A stretch of 64,000 bases of DNA from Erythrobacter sp. YT30 (GTDB lineage Bacteria > Pseudomonadota > Alphaproteobacteria > Sphingomonadales > Sphingomonadaceae): the NCBI RefSeq assembly GCF_001542875.1, contig NZ_LMAF01000003.1, positions 186,001-250,000 on the forward strand, read 5' to 3'. The first letter of the stretch is position 1, and each line of letters begins with the position of its first letter. Below, in pieces: positions 36,776 to 45,557 of this stretch. The position numbers were made by a program, and so were the translations under genes. A model generated the notes under the pieces. The model saw only the letters and a program-made list of their open reading frames with translations. It ran no database searches and was not told the DNA's origin.

Positions 36776-37089
36776 ACGATGTGTGAGCTCGCGTGAAGGC
36801 GGGAGCACTTCCGGAAAAGCGCTGAAGCAACGGCGTTCATATGAAATGTGGCTGTGCTGGATTTCCTACACAGAGCGTGCCCGGTAATTGGTGCTGCGTT
36901 CTTTGAAATTGTGAGCAGGCATCATGGGAAAAGGGCGTTGTGGCCTGAAAAAGGGCTTATGCCCCCTGTCCGTCCGCTGCAGAGAAAGCGCTTTAAAGCA
37001 CTGCTTTATGGATATAAAATGCTCAGCTGGAAGGGTGACACGGTGTAACCTTTGTCACCCTGTAGCCGATGTTAGGCAAATAGAGCGAA
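36776..37089. other. Intergenic region downstream of cpaF
   Basis: 314 bases between the small membrane protein and the end of cpaF, with convergent genes on each side. No frame is credible; the 66-codon frame at 36848 lacks features of a gene. The only structure is the inverted repeat at 37032-37061. Confidence 0.5.
37032..37061. terminator. Perfect 9-base inverted repeat after cpaF
   Basis: AGGGTGACA and TGTCACCCT are separated by 12 bases and lie 29 bases past the cpaF stop. No T-run follows on either strand, so termination is uncertain; a binding site or RNA-processing hairpin is also possible. Confidence 0.45.
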
Positions 37090-38628
37090 TTAGAGGCACG
37101 CCTCAAGAAACGCCTGATCGAACCCGAACTGACGCGCTTTTTCGAGCGTGTAGGGTCTTAGGCCCGAGGCGCGGAATTCACCCAGGATCTTGCCGTCTTC
37201 TGTCTCGTCCAGATATTCGAACTTGAACAGGTTCTGCGTCACGATCACTTCGCCTTCCATCCCGATCACCTCGGTGATGTCGGTGGTGCGACGAGAGCCG
37301 TCGCGCAGACGTTTCACCTGCACAATGATGTCCACCGATTCGGCGATCTGGCGCGAAATAGCTTCTTTCGGGATCTTGATGTCGCCCATCAAAATCATGT
37401 TTTCCATACGGCCAAGGCATTCGCGCGGGCTGTTGGCGTGAAGCGTACACATCGAACCGTCGTGGCCCGTGTTCATGGCGGCGAGAAGGTCGAAGCATTC
37501 TGCGCCACGAATCTCACCCAGGATGATCCGGTCAGGACGCATACGCAGGGCGTTCTTAACAAGGTCACCGATGGTAATCGCGCCTTGCCCTTCAAGGTTA
37601 GGCGGACGTGTTTCCAATGGCAGCCAGTGCGGCTGTTGCAGACGAAGTTCGGCGGCGTCCTCAATCGTCAGCACGCGCTCACCCGGGTCGATCATTTTCG
37701 ACAGGGCGTTGAGCATGGTGGTTTTACCAGAACCCGTACCGCCCGAGATAACGATGTTGAACCGGCATGCGCCCGCGATTTTCAAAGCGGTGCACATCTT
37801 TTCGCTCATCGAGCCGAACTCTTTGAGCATGTCCAAGGTGATCGGTTTCTCGGAGAATTTACGAATCGAAATCGCGGTGCCGCGCAGGCTGAGTGGTGGA
37901 ACGATGACGTTCACACGAGAGCCGTCCTTCAAGCGGGCGTCAGCCAAAGGTGTGGTCTGGTCAACACGGCGGCCGACCTGGTTCACGATGCGCTGTGCGA
38001 TCTGGAAAAGGTGCTGTTCATCGCGGAACCGGATCGGCGCGATAACGAGCTTACCCTTTTTCTCGATGTAGGTCTGATCAGGGCCGTTGACCATGATATC
38101 GGACACGTCTGGATCGTTCAGCAGCTCTTCCAAGGGACCAAAGCCAAGCAGTTCGTCGATCAGAACCTTTTCGAGCGCGAATTGCTCGCGGCGGTTCAGT
38201 GTGACCTTAAGTTCGGCCAGCACTTCCATGATGATCGGACGGAATTCTTCCGACAGCTCTTCCTTGGTGAGCGTCGCAGCAGCTTCGGGATCGACACGTT
38301 CGAGCAGGCGCGGGAGCACCTGTTCCTTAATCTTGTGAACGCTTGCTTCGAACCCGCCTTGTTCAGCTTCGCCAGAATGCGTCGCATTCATGCGCTCGGT
38401 CAGGCGATCCATCGCGTCAGCAGTCGATGCAGGCTTGGCAGATTTGGAAGGCGCTGGTGCAGGAGCCTCTTTCTTGGGCTCTTCCTCTTCCTCTCCGGGC
38501 AGAGGCGGGAATTGTTCGCCGCCGCTTTTCGCTTGCGCTCCGCCGGATTTCATTGGGCGTGCAACCCCGAACGCCGGACGTCCGCCCGGCTTCATCCCGC
38601 CACCGCCTTTTTTCCCGAATGCGCTCAT
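37090..38628 (-). CDS. cpaF: CpaF-type secretion/pilus ATPase
   Basis: Type II/IV secretion ATPase of 512 residues, VirB11/TadA class, which would power assembly of Tad (Flp) pili at the inner membrane. A Gly/Pro/Glu-rich N-terminal leader of about 90 residues is followed by the family core: NDPDVSDIMVNGPDQTYIEK, Walker A SGGTGSGKTTMLNALS, the Asp-box TIEDAAELRLQQPHWL and Walker B RPDRIILGEIRGAECFDLL. ATG 38628 is the family-compatible start. No other cpa/tad genes are next to it; both neighbours run in other directions. Confidence 0.93.
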   Translation of the reverse strand: MSAFGKKGGGGMKPGGRPAFGVARPMKSGGAQAKSGGEQFPPLPGEEEEEPKKEAPAPAPSKSAKPASTADAMDRLTERMNATHSGEAEQGGFEASVHKIKEQVLPRLLERVDPEAAATLTKEELSEEFRPIIMEVLAELKVTLNRREQFALEKVLIDELLGFGPLEELLNDPDVSDIMVNGPDQTYIEKKGKLVIAPIRFRDEQHLFQIAQRIVNQVGRRVDQTTPLADARLKDGSRVNVIVPPLSLRGTAISIRKFSEKPITLDMLKEFGSMSEKMCTALKIAGACRFNIVISGGTGSGKTTMLNALSKMIDPGERVLTIEDAAELRLQQPHWLPLETRPPNLEGQGAITIGDLVKNALRMRPDRIILGEIRGAECFDLLAAMNTGHDGSMCTLHANSPRECLGRMENMILMGDIKIPKEAISRQIAESVDIIVQVKRLRDGSRRTTDITEVIGMEGEVIVTQNLFKFEYLDETEDGKILGEFRASGLRPYTLEKARQFGFDQAFLEACL

Positions 38629-38782
38629 TCCTAAGCCCCCAAGGCCTCAATCAGTTTTGGCAGATGTTCAAATCAACGCGAACACCGTCCTTCGAAGCGT
38701 GGTGAATAATTTGGAAACCTTATTTTTTTCCTAAGCTGACCACTTGAAGGGCCAAGAACTGCAGGGCATCAATCATCTCTCT

Positions 38783-39976
38783 ATGCACATCCTTTTTCTT
38801 ACCTCGACGCTTCCTCGCTGGAATGGAGATGCACAAGCCAATTTCGTTGGTGAACAAGCTGATGCTTGGATAAAGGCACGGCCTTGTGTCAGGGTCACGA
38901 TCCTAGCCCCGCACTCAGCGGGAGCAGCATTGTCCGAGCATCATGGCCGAAAGACTATCCGGCGGTATCGCTATCTCCGGCCAGAAAAGCTTCAGTCCGT
39001 TGCTTATCCTGCAATTCTTCCCAATCTCACGGCTAGACCTTGGCTGGTTTTGCAAATTCCCGGCCTGCTCGCGGCCCAACTTCATGAAGCGAGACGGATT
39101 GTGCGCGATGAGGGTGTCGATCTCGTCTATGCGCATTGGGTGATGCCGCAAGGACTGGTCGCGCTCAGCCTGAAACGGACTGAGAAAGTCCCTTTCATCT
39201 TGCAAACGCATTCGAGTGATCTTGGTGTGTTTGGCAAATTTGGATGGCTAGGGAAGCGCGTAGCCCGATCAATTATCGCTGAAGCTTCGCACTTTTTCTG
39301 CGTCAACAGCAGCCAACTTGATATTGCCCGCCAGTTTTTGCCGGAAGTCGGGAGAAAGAACGCATGTACTGGTGCTTCGGTTTTGCCGATGGGTGTTACA
39401 AAAGTTGTCCCGGTCAATGCGGGCGCTCCGCGTTTTGACATTGGTACGATTGGCCGGCTGTCCAAGAAGAAGGGACTAGATTTACTCGTTTGTGCGGCGA
39501 GGCAAGCGGCGGAAAAGGGGGTCAGATCGAAGATTGGCATTGCAGGTGATGGAGAAGAAAAAGACACTCTCACCGCCCTTGCAAAAAATGCCGATATTCA
39601 TTTTCCCGGTTTCTTAAGCGGCGCGACGAAGGAAGAGTTTCTCGCATCGTGCGCACGCTTTGCTTTTCCAGCAAAAGCGCGCGGCGGCGATGTTGAAGGA
39701 TTGCCGGTGGCATTGCTTGAAGCGTTGATGCGAGGGCAACCAGTGCTTGCCACGCGTGATACTAACATAGAGATGCTGCCGGAATGGGATGCGATAAAGA
39801 AGGATGTCGTCTTCCTCGAAGATCCGGAGGACATCCCGGCTTTCTCGAGCGCGCTCGAAAGACTGATGGAAAGAGAGCCAGGATCGGCTGAAAATGCAAA
39901 AAGAGTTCTGGCTCGATACCTATGGGACAATCTGATTGAAGAATATCTGACGCCGATTGAAGCTACGTTAGCTTAG
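38783..39976 (+). CDS. Glycosyltransferase family 4
   Basis: GT-B glycosyltransferase of 397 residues beginning MHILFLTSTLPRWNGDAQAN. The C-terminal domain carries IGTIGRLSKKKGLDLLVCAA, GIAGDGEEKDTL and the E-x7-E motif around EGLPVALLEALMRGQPVLAT. It transfers a sugar from a nucleotide donor at the cytoplasmic face of the membrane. The acceptor is unknown. Its last 9 bases overlap the convergent methyltransferase gene. It is the first gene of a glycan-related region that extends to 46940. Confidence 0.9.
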   Translation: MHILFLTSTLPRWNGDAQANFVGEQADAWIKARPCVRVTILAPHSAGAALSEHHGRKTIRRYRYLRPEKLQSVAYPAILPNLTARPWLVLQIPGLLAAQLHEARRIVRDEGVDLVYAHWVMPQGLVALSLKRTEKVPFILQTHSSDLGVFGKFGWLGKRVARSIIAEASHFFCVNSSQLDIARQFLPEVGRKNACTGASVLPMGVTKVVPVNAGAPRFDIGTIGRLSKKKGLDLLVCAARQAAEKGVRSKIGIAGDGEEKDTLTALAKNADIHFPGFLSGATKEEFLASCARFAFPAKARGGDVEGLPVALLEALMRGQPVLATRDTNIEMLPEWDAIKKDVVFLEDPEDIPAFSSALERLMEREPGSAENAKRVLARYLWDNLIEEYLTPIEATLA

Positions 39977-40735
39977 AACCCCATTTTTTCGTTTTTTTGC
40001 GACCAGAGTGTAACCCAGTGGCAGTTTCTCGCGCGAAGTCTGCCCAAAGCGCTGGAACCACGCCGAAGTCACCAGTCTGGCGAGAGGCCTCGCAACGAAT
40101 TTGGCGAAGGAGAGATTGATCGAAGCAAACGTGCGGACGGTTAAGTCGATCATCAGATCAGGCCCTCCGCCATAAGGCGCAAGTTCAACCACTTCGAGTC
40201 CACGCTCATTGCATGCCCGTTCAAGTGCGTGGCGCGTCCAACGAAAAAAATCGTGCGGCTCTTCATGCAACCAGTACATGAATGGGACAATCAGTATGAG
40301 CTTGCCTTCGGGTCTCAGGACGCGGTCAATCTCGTCAAGAAAGACATCGTGCTTCCAGATGTGCTCAAGCACGCTTGAGGCGAAGACAGTGTCGAAACTC
40401 GCATCATCAATCGCCACAGGCTCATTCAAATCGGCCACCAGATCAAGGTGTTTCGTCTGATGCGGCGATGATGGCCAATCGACCCAGAAAACCGATCGTG
40501 AGTGTTCTTTATATGCGCCGTAAAATGGGGCGTTGCCACAACCGAAATCGGCAAGATCACCGGCGGCGTGGTTTTCCAGCGCTGATAAGGTTGAGCGCAG
40601 CGCGAGCGATGCTGAAATAACACTTGCCGGAGAGAGCTGCTTAACATCACCAGACACGCGCCACCCGAGACCTGTTGGCTCATACTTGGTGGGTTTCCAG
40701 TCTGTTTTCGCGAAGACAATTTCTGGATCTATCAT
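39968..40735 (-). CDS. SAM-dependent methyltransferase (class I)
   Basis: Protein of 255 residues. The AdoMet loop is DFGCGNAPFYGAYKEH, followed by DASFDTVFASSVLEHIWKHDVFLDEIDRVLRPEGKLILIVPFMYWLHEEPHDFFRWTRH, the pattern of type-11 methyltransferases found in cell-surface polysaccharide clusters. It overlaps the HprK-like gene by 4 bases and ends the five-gene minus-strand operon. The likely role is capping or modifying a sugar. Confidence 0.88.
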   Translation of the reverse strand: MIDPEIVFAKTDWKPTKYEPTGLGWRVSGDVKQLSPASVISASLALRSTLSALENHAAGDLADFGCGNAPFYGAYKEHSRSVFWVDWPSSPHQTKHLDLVADLNEPVAIDDASFDTVFASSVLEHIWKHDVFLDEIDRVLRPEGKLILIVPFMYWLHEEPHDFFRWTRHALERACNERGLEVVELAPYGGGPDLMIDLTVRTFASINLSFAKFVARPLARLVTSAWFQRFGQTSREKLPLGYTLVAKKRKNGVLS

Positions 40736-41748
40736 GCGGAGCTGAGGTACCGTTCCGCGAACGCCTGACGATCAGCGTTGGTCTGCATCGCTCTCGCGTT
40801 GACTGCATACATTTCGCCTGCATGTTCAAGAACTTGCCTGATAACTTCATATTCAAGATCCCGCACGCAGGCGCCCATGCCGATGTTTTCTTTCAAACTC
40901 TCGTTCAAATCTGCTGACATCCTCACCATTTCGATGGCCTTTACAGTATCATCTGGCTCACCAATGACGAACTTCTCGGCGTCACCGCTACGTTTGAGAA
41001 AAACCAGTTTGGCCAGGTTCGATGATGCGCCATTGTTTACCTTCATCAGTTGGTCCGCGTGCGCACGCGTCGAGATCAAAAATTTACGGCCAGTAGCTAG
41101 CCATATCGCAAATCTGATCACATCTTTCACGCCGATAGAAAGCCGGATGCTCAGAGGAACGGAAAGTGTTTTGAGATTGTATGTGAAAAGATGCAGCGGG
41201 CGTGCATAGGGGTATACGGTGCCATCGGCCGCGTCGACCATCAACAAATCGTCTCCCATCAAATCAAATCCCATCTGCATCAACGACAGCGATAGAGTGG
41301 TCTTACCCGTCCCCCCGTGAGCTGGAAAAACGAATGCTTTGCCGTCACGCGCGACCCCGGCGCTATGCATGAACAACACGCCGGACTCTAGGAGCTTCTG
41401 GTAAATTACAGGCTCCAGCAATTGGCCTTGGATAAACGCACCTACAGGTGTGGTGTAGAATCCATCTAGCCAGTGCCTTTCAAATTCAATTGTCGGACTG
41501 GCCGTATTGAGATCATGGACCAAATAACGGAACCGAAAAAGCCCTTTGTAATGAATTTCGCGTCTTGAGGAGACATCCAGTCGATCTACAATACGCAAGG
41601 TTACAATTGGCGCCCCTTCTCTGATGGGCTTGCCACCAATTCGCTGATACTCATTGTCGAAATAGCGCAGGTAACGTGCGTCTCCGTCCACGACGATGCG
41701 CACAAGGCCATTGAGATCATACTGATGCCGCATAGAGTTACTCATCAT
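40732..41748 (-). CDS. HprK-like kinase domain protein
   Basis: Protein of 338 residues. A P-loop at residues 143-150 (AHGGTGKT) follows the strand VLFMHSAGVARDGKAFVFPA; LMGDDLLMVD and PYARPLHLF come next, as in the C-terminal domain of HPr kinase. The N-terminal 115 or so residues do not match the HprK regulatory domain, so this is a related kinase of unknown target. No phosphotransferase-system genes are nearby; the neighbours are all membrane glycan proteins. The start at 41748 (ATGATGAGT) overlaps the end of the upstream gene by 11 bases. Confidence 0.82.
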   Translation of the reverse strand: MMSNSMRHQYDLNGLVRIVVDGDARYLRYFDNEYQRIGGKPIREGAPIVTLRIVDRLDVSSRREIHYKGLFRFRYLVHDLNTASPTIEFERHWLDGFYTTPVGAFIQGQLLEPVIYQKLLESGVLFMHSAGVARDGKAFVFPAHGGTGKTTLSLSLMQMGFDLMGDDLLMVDAADGTVYPYARPLHLFTYNLKTLSVPLSIRLSIGVKDVIRFAIWLATGRKFLISTRAHADQLMKVNNGASSNLAKLVFLKRSGDAEKFVIGEPDDTVKAIEMVRMSADLNESLKENIGMGACVRDLEYEVIRQVLEHAGEMYAVNARAMQTNADRQAFAERYLSSA

Positions 41749-42667
41749 TTGGTCCACCGGGCATTGCCAGTCGAAAGCGAAAGCCGGACACAAAAAGAAT
41801 GGAAATCATATTCACTGCAAATCCCGCCAAACGGTTGATTGCAGCTGCTGAAAAGGCAGCTGTAGCTGCGACGCCGTTTGGCTCAGCCATAAGGGCGGAA
41901 AGTGCTTCACCAATCCCGAGTCCCGCTGGCGCGATCGCAGCCGCCGAGCCAAGAATGATTGCAAACCCGAAAGCTAAGGCATCGATTGGATCGATAGTTA
42001 CATTGAGCACTAGAAAGGCAATTGTGATCCGTGACGCGACAAGCAGCAGGCCCAAAGCCCGCAATCCCAAGGCGTAAAGTGCAATTGACCAGTTTGCCAC
42101 TTTTGCAAGCCAAAAGACTGTCGCAATCACCGTGACAAGACCGAATACTAACAGAAATTCGCCCACCAATCTGACCGAAAGCAGTGCAACACCGCCGCCA
42201 ACCGCGGCGCACGAAATCCATAACAGCGCTAAGCCCGCGACAATTGTTGCGCTTTCGCGGGTTGAAGCGCCTTCCTTCATCAAAGCCGCAGTGCGCACAA
42301 TTGCTCCACCGGGCAAGGGAAGCAATTCGGCAACTTGCGCATAAGCACTTACTTTGATGCTGTGCAAAAAGCCGATCCGAACGCTTATCGCTTTCGCCAT
42401 CAATTGCATATTTATGCCACTGTAAACCAGAGTGAGTGGACCCATCACAAGCAAAAGGAAAAGCAGCGGCGCGAGCTGGACATCACTCCAACTCAGGTTG
42501 AGCTGTGTGATCGAATAAAAAAGCCCACCAAAAAAAATACCCATCGCAAGTGTCAAAAGGATCGAGCGATGCTTTATCGCAGTTTGGCGAAGCGCTTGCA
42601 CCACTCCAATCAAGCGATGTCCCGCGGAAAAAATTGAGGACTGCAATGATTTTGTGACAATAGCCAT
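41738..42667 (-). CDS. Lysylphosphatidylglycerol synthase-like membrane protein (UPF0104)
   Basis: Polytopic membrane protein of 309 residues with about eight helices, resembling the flippase/LPG-synthase transmembrane region. Conserved segments are LLPLPGGAIVRTAALMKEG and AFGFAIILGSAAAIAPAGLGIGEALSALM. It has no soluble synthase domain. In glycan clusters such proteins are often proposed to move lipid-linked intermediates. It lies between the GT-C gene (1-base overlap) and the HprK-like kinase (11-base overlap). Confidence 0.82.
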   Translation of the reverse strand: MAIVTKSLQSSIFSAGHRLIGVVQALRQTAIKHRSILLTLAMGIFFGGLFYSITQLNLSWSDVQLAPLLFLLLVMGPLTLVYSGINMQLMAKAISVRIGFLHSIKVSAYAQVAELLPLPGGAIVRTAALMKEGASTRESATIVAGLALLWISCAAVGGGVALLSVRLVGEFLLVFGLVTVIATVFWLAKVANWSIALYALGLRALGLLLVASRITIAFLVLNVTIDPIDALAFGFAIILGSAAAIAPAGLGIGEALSALMAEPNGVAATAAFSAAAINRLAGFAVNMISILFVSGFRFRLAMPGGPNDE

Positions 42668-44331
42668 CAGAAATCGGTCCAGTAAGGGCGCTTCGGCGGT
42701 GCGAATCTGGGAGGCTGCAGGTTCGAGCCGATCAAGAGTCCCGCCTTGTTTTGGCCTAGGGACAACAGGCGCACAGGTCCTCGATCAAGTTCGATCAGCG
42801 AGCCCGGTTCGAAAACTGTCCCATCAATCGAGAGTTGTCCTTCAACCGTGTAGGTTCCTGGCACCATGACATCCCATAGGACGCTATCTCCTTGGGACAA
42901 TTCAATTCCAGCAAGATATATGGGCCCCCAGAAAGGTCGATAAGTCGAGCGCAGAGCCTCAAGATCTTCGGGAATGAATGCAGCTTCTCTTGGGCCTCCC
43001 TCCATTGCAGCCACAAGATAGGGATTGTCGGTGAGCTCAACGGCAAGCAGGGCTGGCACCGGCCGCTCTCTCATCGCTCTTACGAATTCCGGCTCACCAT
43101 GTTCCTGATAGGAATCCATTCCCCAGGTCGTCATGAAAAAATTTGCCTTTTCATGCCGCGGTAACATTCCTGAATAGTCAAAGTATGCGACAGGCTCCGG
43201 GAATACCTCGTCCATGGCATCTCCGATGGCGCGCTGTTCGGCTTGCCTGCTGGGGCCATCATTTGCCCAGACCAGTGCACCCGACATCGTAAAAAGGATA
43301 GCAATGAGAGTTACGTTGAAACGCTTCGTCAGTAATCCTACCCCCACTGCCAGCCAGGCGCAAACTGGCGGCAGCATGAAAGCATAATAGTATGGGAAGC
43401 TGTTCGTGTAGAAAACCAGCGTTGAAAGCGGAGCAATCAACCCCAGGATGGCCCAGCGCTCACCTGCGCTTTCGAAAGTGCCCTTCACGGTCTGCCAACA
43501 TGCTGCGCCGAACAAAACGACAAAAGTGATAGAAAGCAGGGCAGCTTTCAAAACATAGTGCGGCTTAAGAGCCCAACTGAACATTCGAGATCCGGCATTG
43601 CCCACCATTCCTGTCGCCTTGTCGATGCCTGCGAGGCCTGCCCCGTGAGTGAAATACAAAGCGAGCGCGAGGAGAGCGGCAAGTGTGGGCATTGCGATGA
43701 TGCCCAAAGCTGTTTGGCGTGAAAGGGAGGCATCTCGGTATCTTTTCCAGGCAATACCCGCGAAGGCCGGAGCCCAGAGGACGATCTTGATCGTCACGCT
43801 GAAAGCCAGGGCCAGGGAAATTGCTCCCGCCATAACAGCTATCCAAGACAAGCGCGCATGCGTAAGAATCGCAAGCGCCGTCATGCAAAGCGATGCAGCC
43901 AGCGGGTCTACCCTGAATGCAGAGCCATGCTGCATCACATATACAAATGAGAGGTATGCCAACACACCAAAAGCTGCTTCCTCTCGTCCGACGAAGGCCC
44001 GCGAAACAACGAAGATCATTGCGCAGGTCCAGAGGAGGGCTGCGAACATCACAATTCTGGCGATGACTATCTGGTCAACTGCCGGGATATTGAGGTCGGG
44101 TAACCAAAAGAAAAGGCGGACATGAAATGTGTTTATCGGCGTTGTCAGCGTCCCACGCTGAAACTCGTAGATCTGCCTTAAGAAGTGATATTCATCCCAG
44201 TTGATCGACCGAGTTAGTACCAGATTGAACTGCAACAATAGCAGCAGCGCGATTGCCGTGCAGACCACTGCCCAACTGTTGACTATCGGTAAGTCCCGCT
44301 GCTGCGGAAAACGTGCGGAAAGCTGGGTCAC
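42667..44331 (-). CDS. GT-C family membrane glycosyltransferase (ArnT/GT39-like)
   Basis: Protein of 554 residues with about ten helices in the first 400 residues and a soluble C-terminal beta-domain. The first periplasmic loop has INWDEYHFLRQIYEFQRG, the acidic D-E site of GT-C enzymes that use polyprenyl-phosphate sugars. It overlaps the polyprenyl-phosphate glycosyltransferase by 4 bases, which would make the donor. The acceptor (lipid A, glycan or protein) is not predictable. Confidence 0.83.
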   Translation of the reverse strand: MTQLSARFPQQRDLPIVNSWAVVCTAIALLLLLQFNLVLTRSINWDEYHFLRQIYEFQRGTLTTPINTFHVRLFFWLPDLNIPAVDQIVIARIVMFAALLWTCAMIFVVSRAFVGREEAAFGVLAYLSFVYVMQHGSAFRVDPLAASLCMTALAILTHARLSWIAVMAGAISLALAFSVTIKIVLWAPAFAGIAWKRYRDASLSRQTALGIIAMPTLAALLALALYFTHGAGLAGIDKATGMVGNAGSRMFSWALKPHYVLKAALLSITFVVLFGAACWQTVKGTFESAGERWAILGLIAPLSTLVFYTNSFPYYYAFMLPPVCAWLAVGVGLLTKRFNVTLIAILFTMSGALVWANDGPSRQAEQRAIGDAMDEVFPEPVAYFDYSGMLPRHEKANFFMTTWGMDSYQEHGEPEFVRAMRERPVPALLAVELTDNPYLVAAMEGGPREAAFIPEDLEALRSTYRPFWGPIYLAGIELSQGDSVLWDVMVPGTYTVEGQLSIDGTVFEPGSLIELDRGPVRLLSLGQNKAGLLIGSNLQPPRFAPPKRPYWTDF

Positions 44332-45341
44332 GCAGATTCCCGCAGTATCTTGCGCTCTGCTTCGTCTGTCTGTGCGAGAGGCGCAATTTCGCCTCTTTCG
44401 AGCTTTTCCTCGATCTGCCGAAGTTTGAGCATGTTTGCTTCGAGCAGTTTGCGATTTGTGGCTATTAGATCAGCTAGGATACCTAGTGTACCGACGAGAA
44501 CGCCAACAATAATTAGCGCAACGCCCAAGACCAACGATTGCAGATGCCCAGAGCTGTCGCCCTGAATGACGAACCACAAAAAGCGAAGGATTGGCACCAG
44601 ACCCGCCGCGCTCAAGAGTGCGCCCGCTGCAAGAAAAACACGCAGCGCGTTGAAGGTCGTGTAGGCTCGCACAACTGTCAAACCGGTCGACAATATGAAG
44701 CGAGGTATTGATTTGAAAAGCCGCGACGGGCGAGTGGCTGCGTTTGTTTCAATCGGAACCGAAACTATCGCCAAACGCTTGCGACCCGCCTGGATTAGCA
44801 TATCAGTCGTGTAACTGAATTCAGTGGTGATATTGATCCGTTGGGCAGCGTCGCGGCTCATTGCGCGAAACCCGCTGACAGCATCGGTGACATCGGTCCC
44901 TGACAATTGACGAACAGTGAAGCTTCCTAGCCTTTGAAGCACTCGCTTGAATGGGGAAAAATGCGCGTTATCGGCAACTGACCGATCGCCCATGCATATA
45001 TCTGCCTTTCCGGAAACGACTGGCGCAACGATCTTCGCGATATCCGCGCCAACGTATTGCCCGTCGGCATCTGTGTTTACAATGATATCCGCGCCTTCTT
45101 TGAGGCATCTATCAATACCGTTTCGGAAAGCTTCAGCAAGCCCACGATTATGTCGATGACGGACTATGTGATTAACACCCCACCTGGCAGCAACGCCTGA
45201 AGTATCGTCGGTGCTGCCATCGTCAATAATGAGGATTTCAATTGAGTCGACCCCTGGCAGACTTTTTGGCAATGCGGCTAGAGTTCCGGGAAGAACCTTG
45301 GCCTCATTCAAGCATGGAATCTGTATAATCAGCTTGGTCAT
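44328..45341 (-). CDS. Polyprenyl-phosphate glycosyltransferase, GT2 (DPM1/GtrB-like)
   Basis: GT-A glycosyltransferase of 337 residues starting MTKLIIQIPCLNEAKVL. The D-x-D-type motif is VNTDADGQYVGADI, preceded by ILIIDDGSTDDT; two helices at the C-terminus (ALRVFLAAGALLSAAGLVPI and LVLGVALIIVGVLVGTLGIL) anchor it. It would make polyprenyl-phosphate-sugar for the neighbouring GT-C enzyme. ATG at 45341 is preferred over 45371 because the domain begins there. It is the first gene of the minus-strand operon. Confidence 0.9.
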   Translation of the reverse strand: MTKLIIQIPCLNEAKVLPGTLAALPKSLPGVDSIEILIIDDGSTDDTSGVAARWGVNHIVRHRHNRGLAEAFRNGIDRCLKEGADIIVNTDADGQYVGADIAKIVAPVVSGKADICMGDRSVADNAHFSPFKRVLQRLGSFTVRQLSGTDVTDAVSGFRAMSRDAAQRINITTEFSYTTDMLIQAGRKRLAIVSVPIETNAATRPSRLFKSIPRFILSTGLTVVRAYTTFNALRVFLAAGALLSAAGLVPILRFLWFVIQGDSSGHLQSLVLGVALIIVGVLVGTLGILADLIATNRKLLEANMLKLRQIEEKLERGEIAPLAQTDEAERKILRESA

Positions 45342-45557
45342 CAGTCGAGTTTGCCCCCAGCGCGGCGTCACAACATGCTCAACGCCTCGGTCGATCTATT
45401 GCCGGCGGGTGGTTAAATAAATGTAAACCATGATTTCGCCACATTTTTAGTCGTGCATTGCTATTTGCTTCTCATATAGCCGCTGGCTCGATTGAGGCGC
45501 GAAGACACACATTTCATTTACCATCTTTGAGTATCTCCGCTGCTCCGGAGGAATTCA

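Noticed and set aside
36848..37048. 66-codon frame in the gap after the small membrane protein
   Set aside because: No ribosome site and a composition unlike the neighbouring genes.
37438..38634. Plus-strand frame of 398 codons opposite cpaF
   Set aside because: It is the antisense of cpaF, with an Arg/His-rich composition typical of shadow frames.
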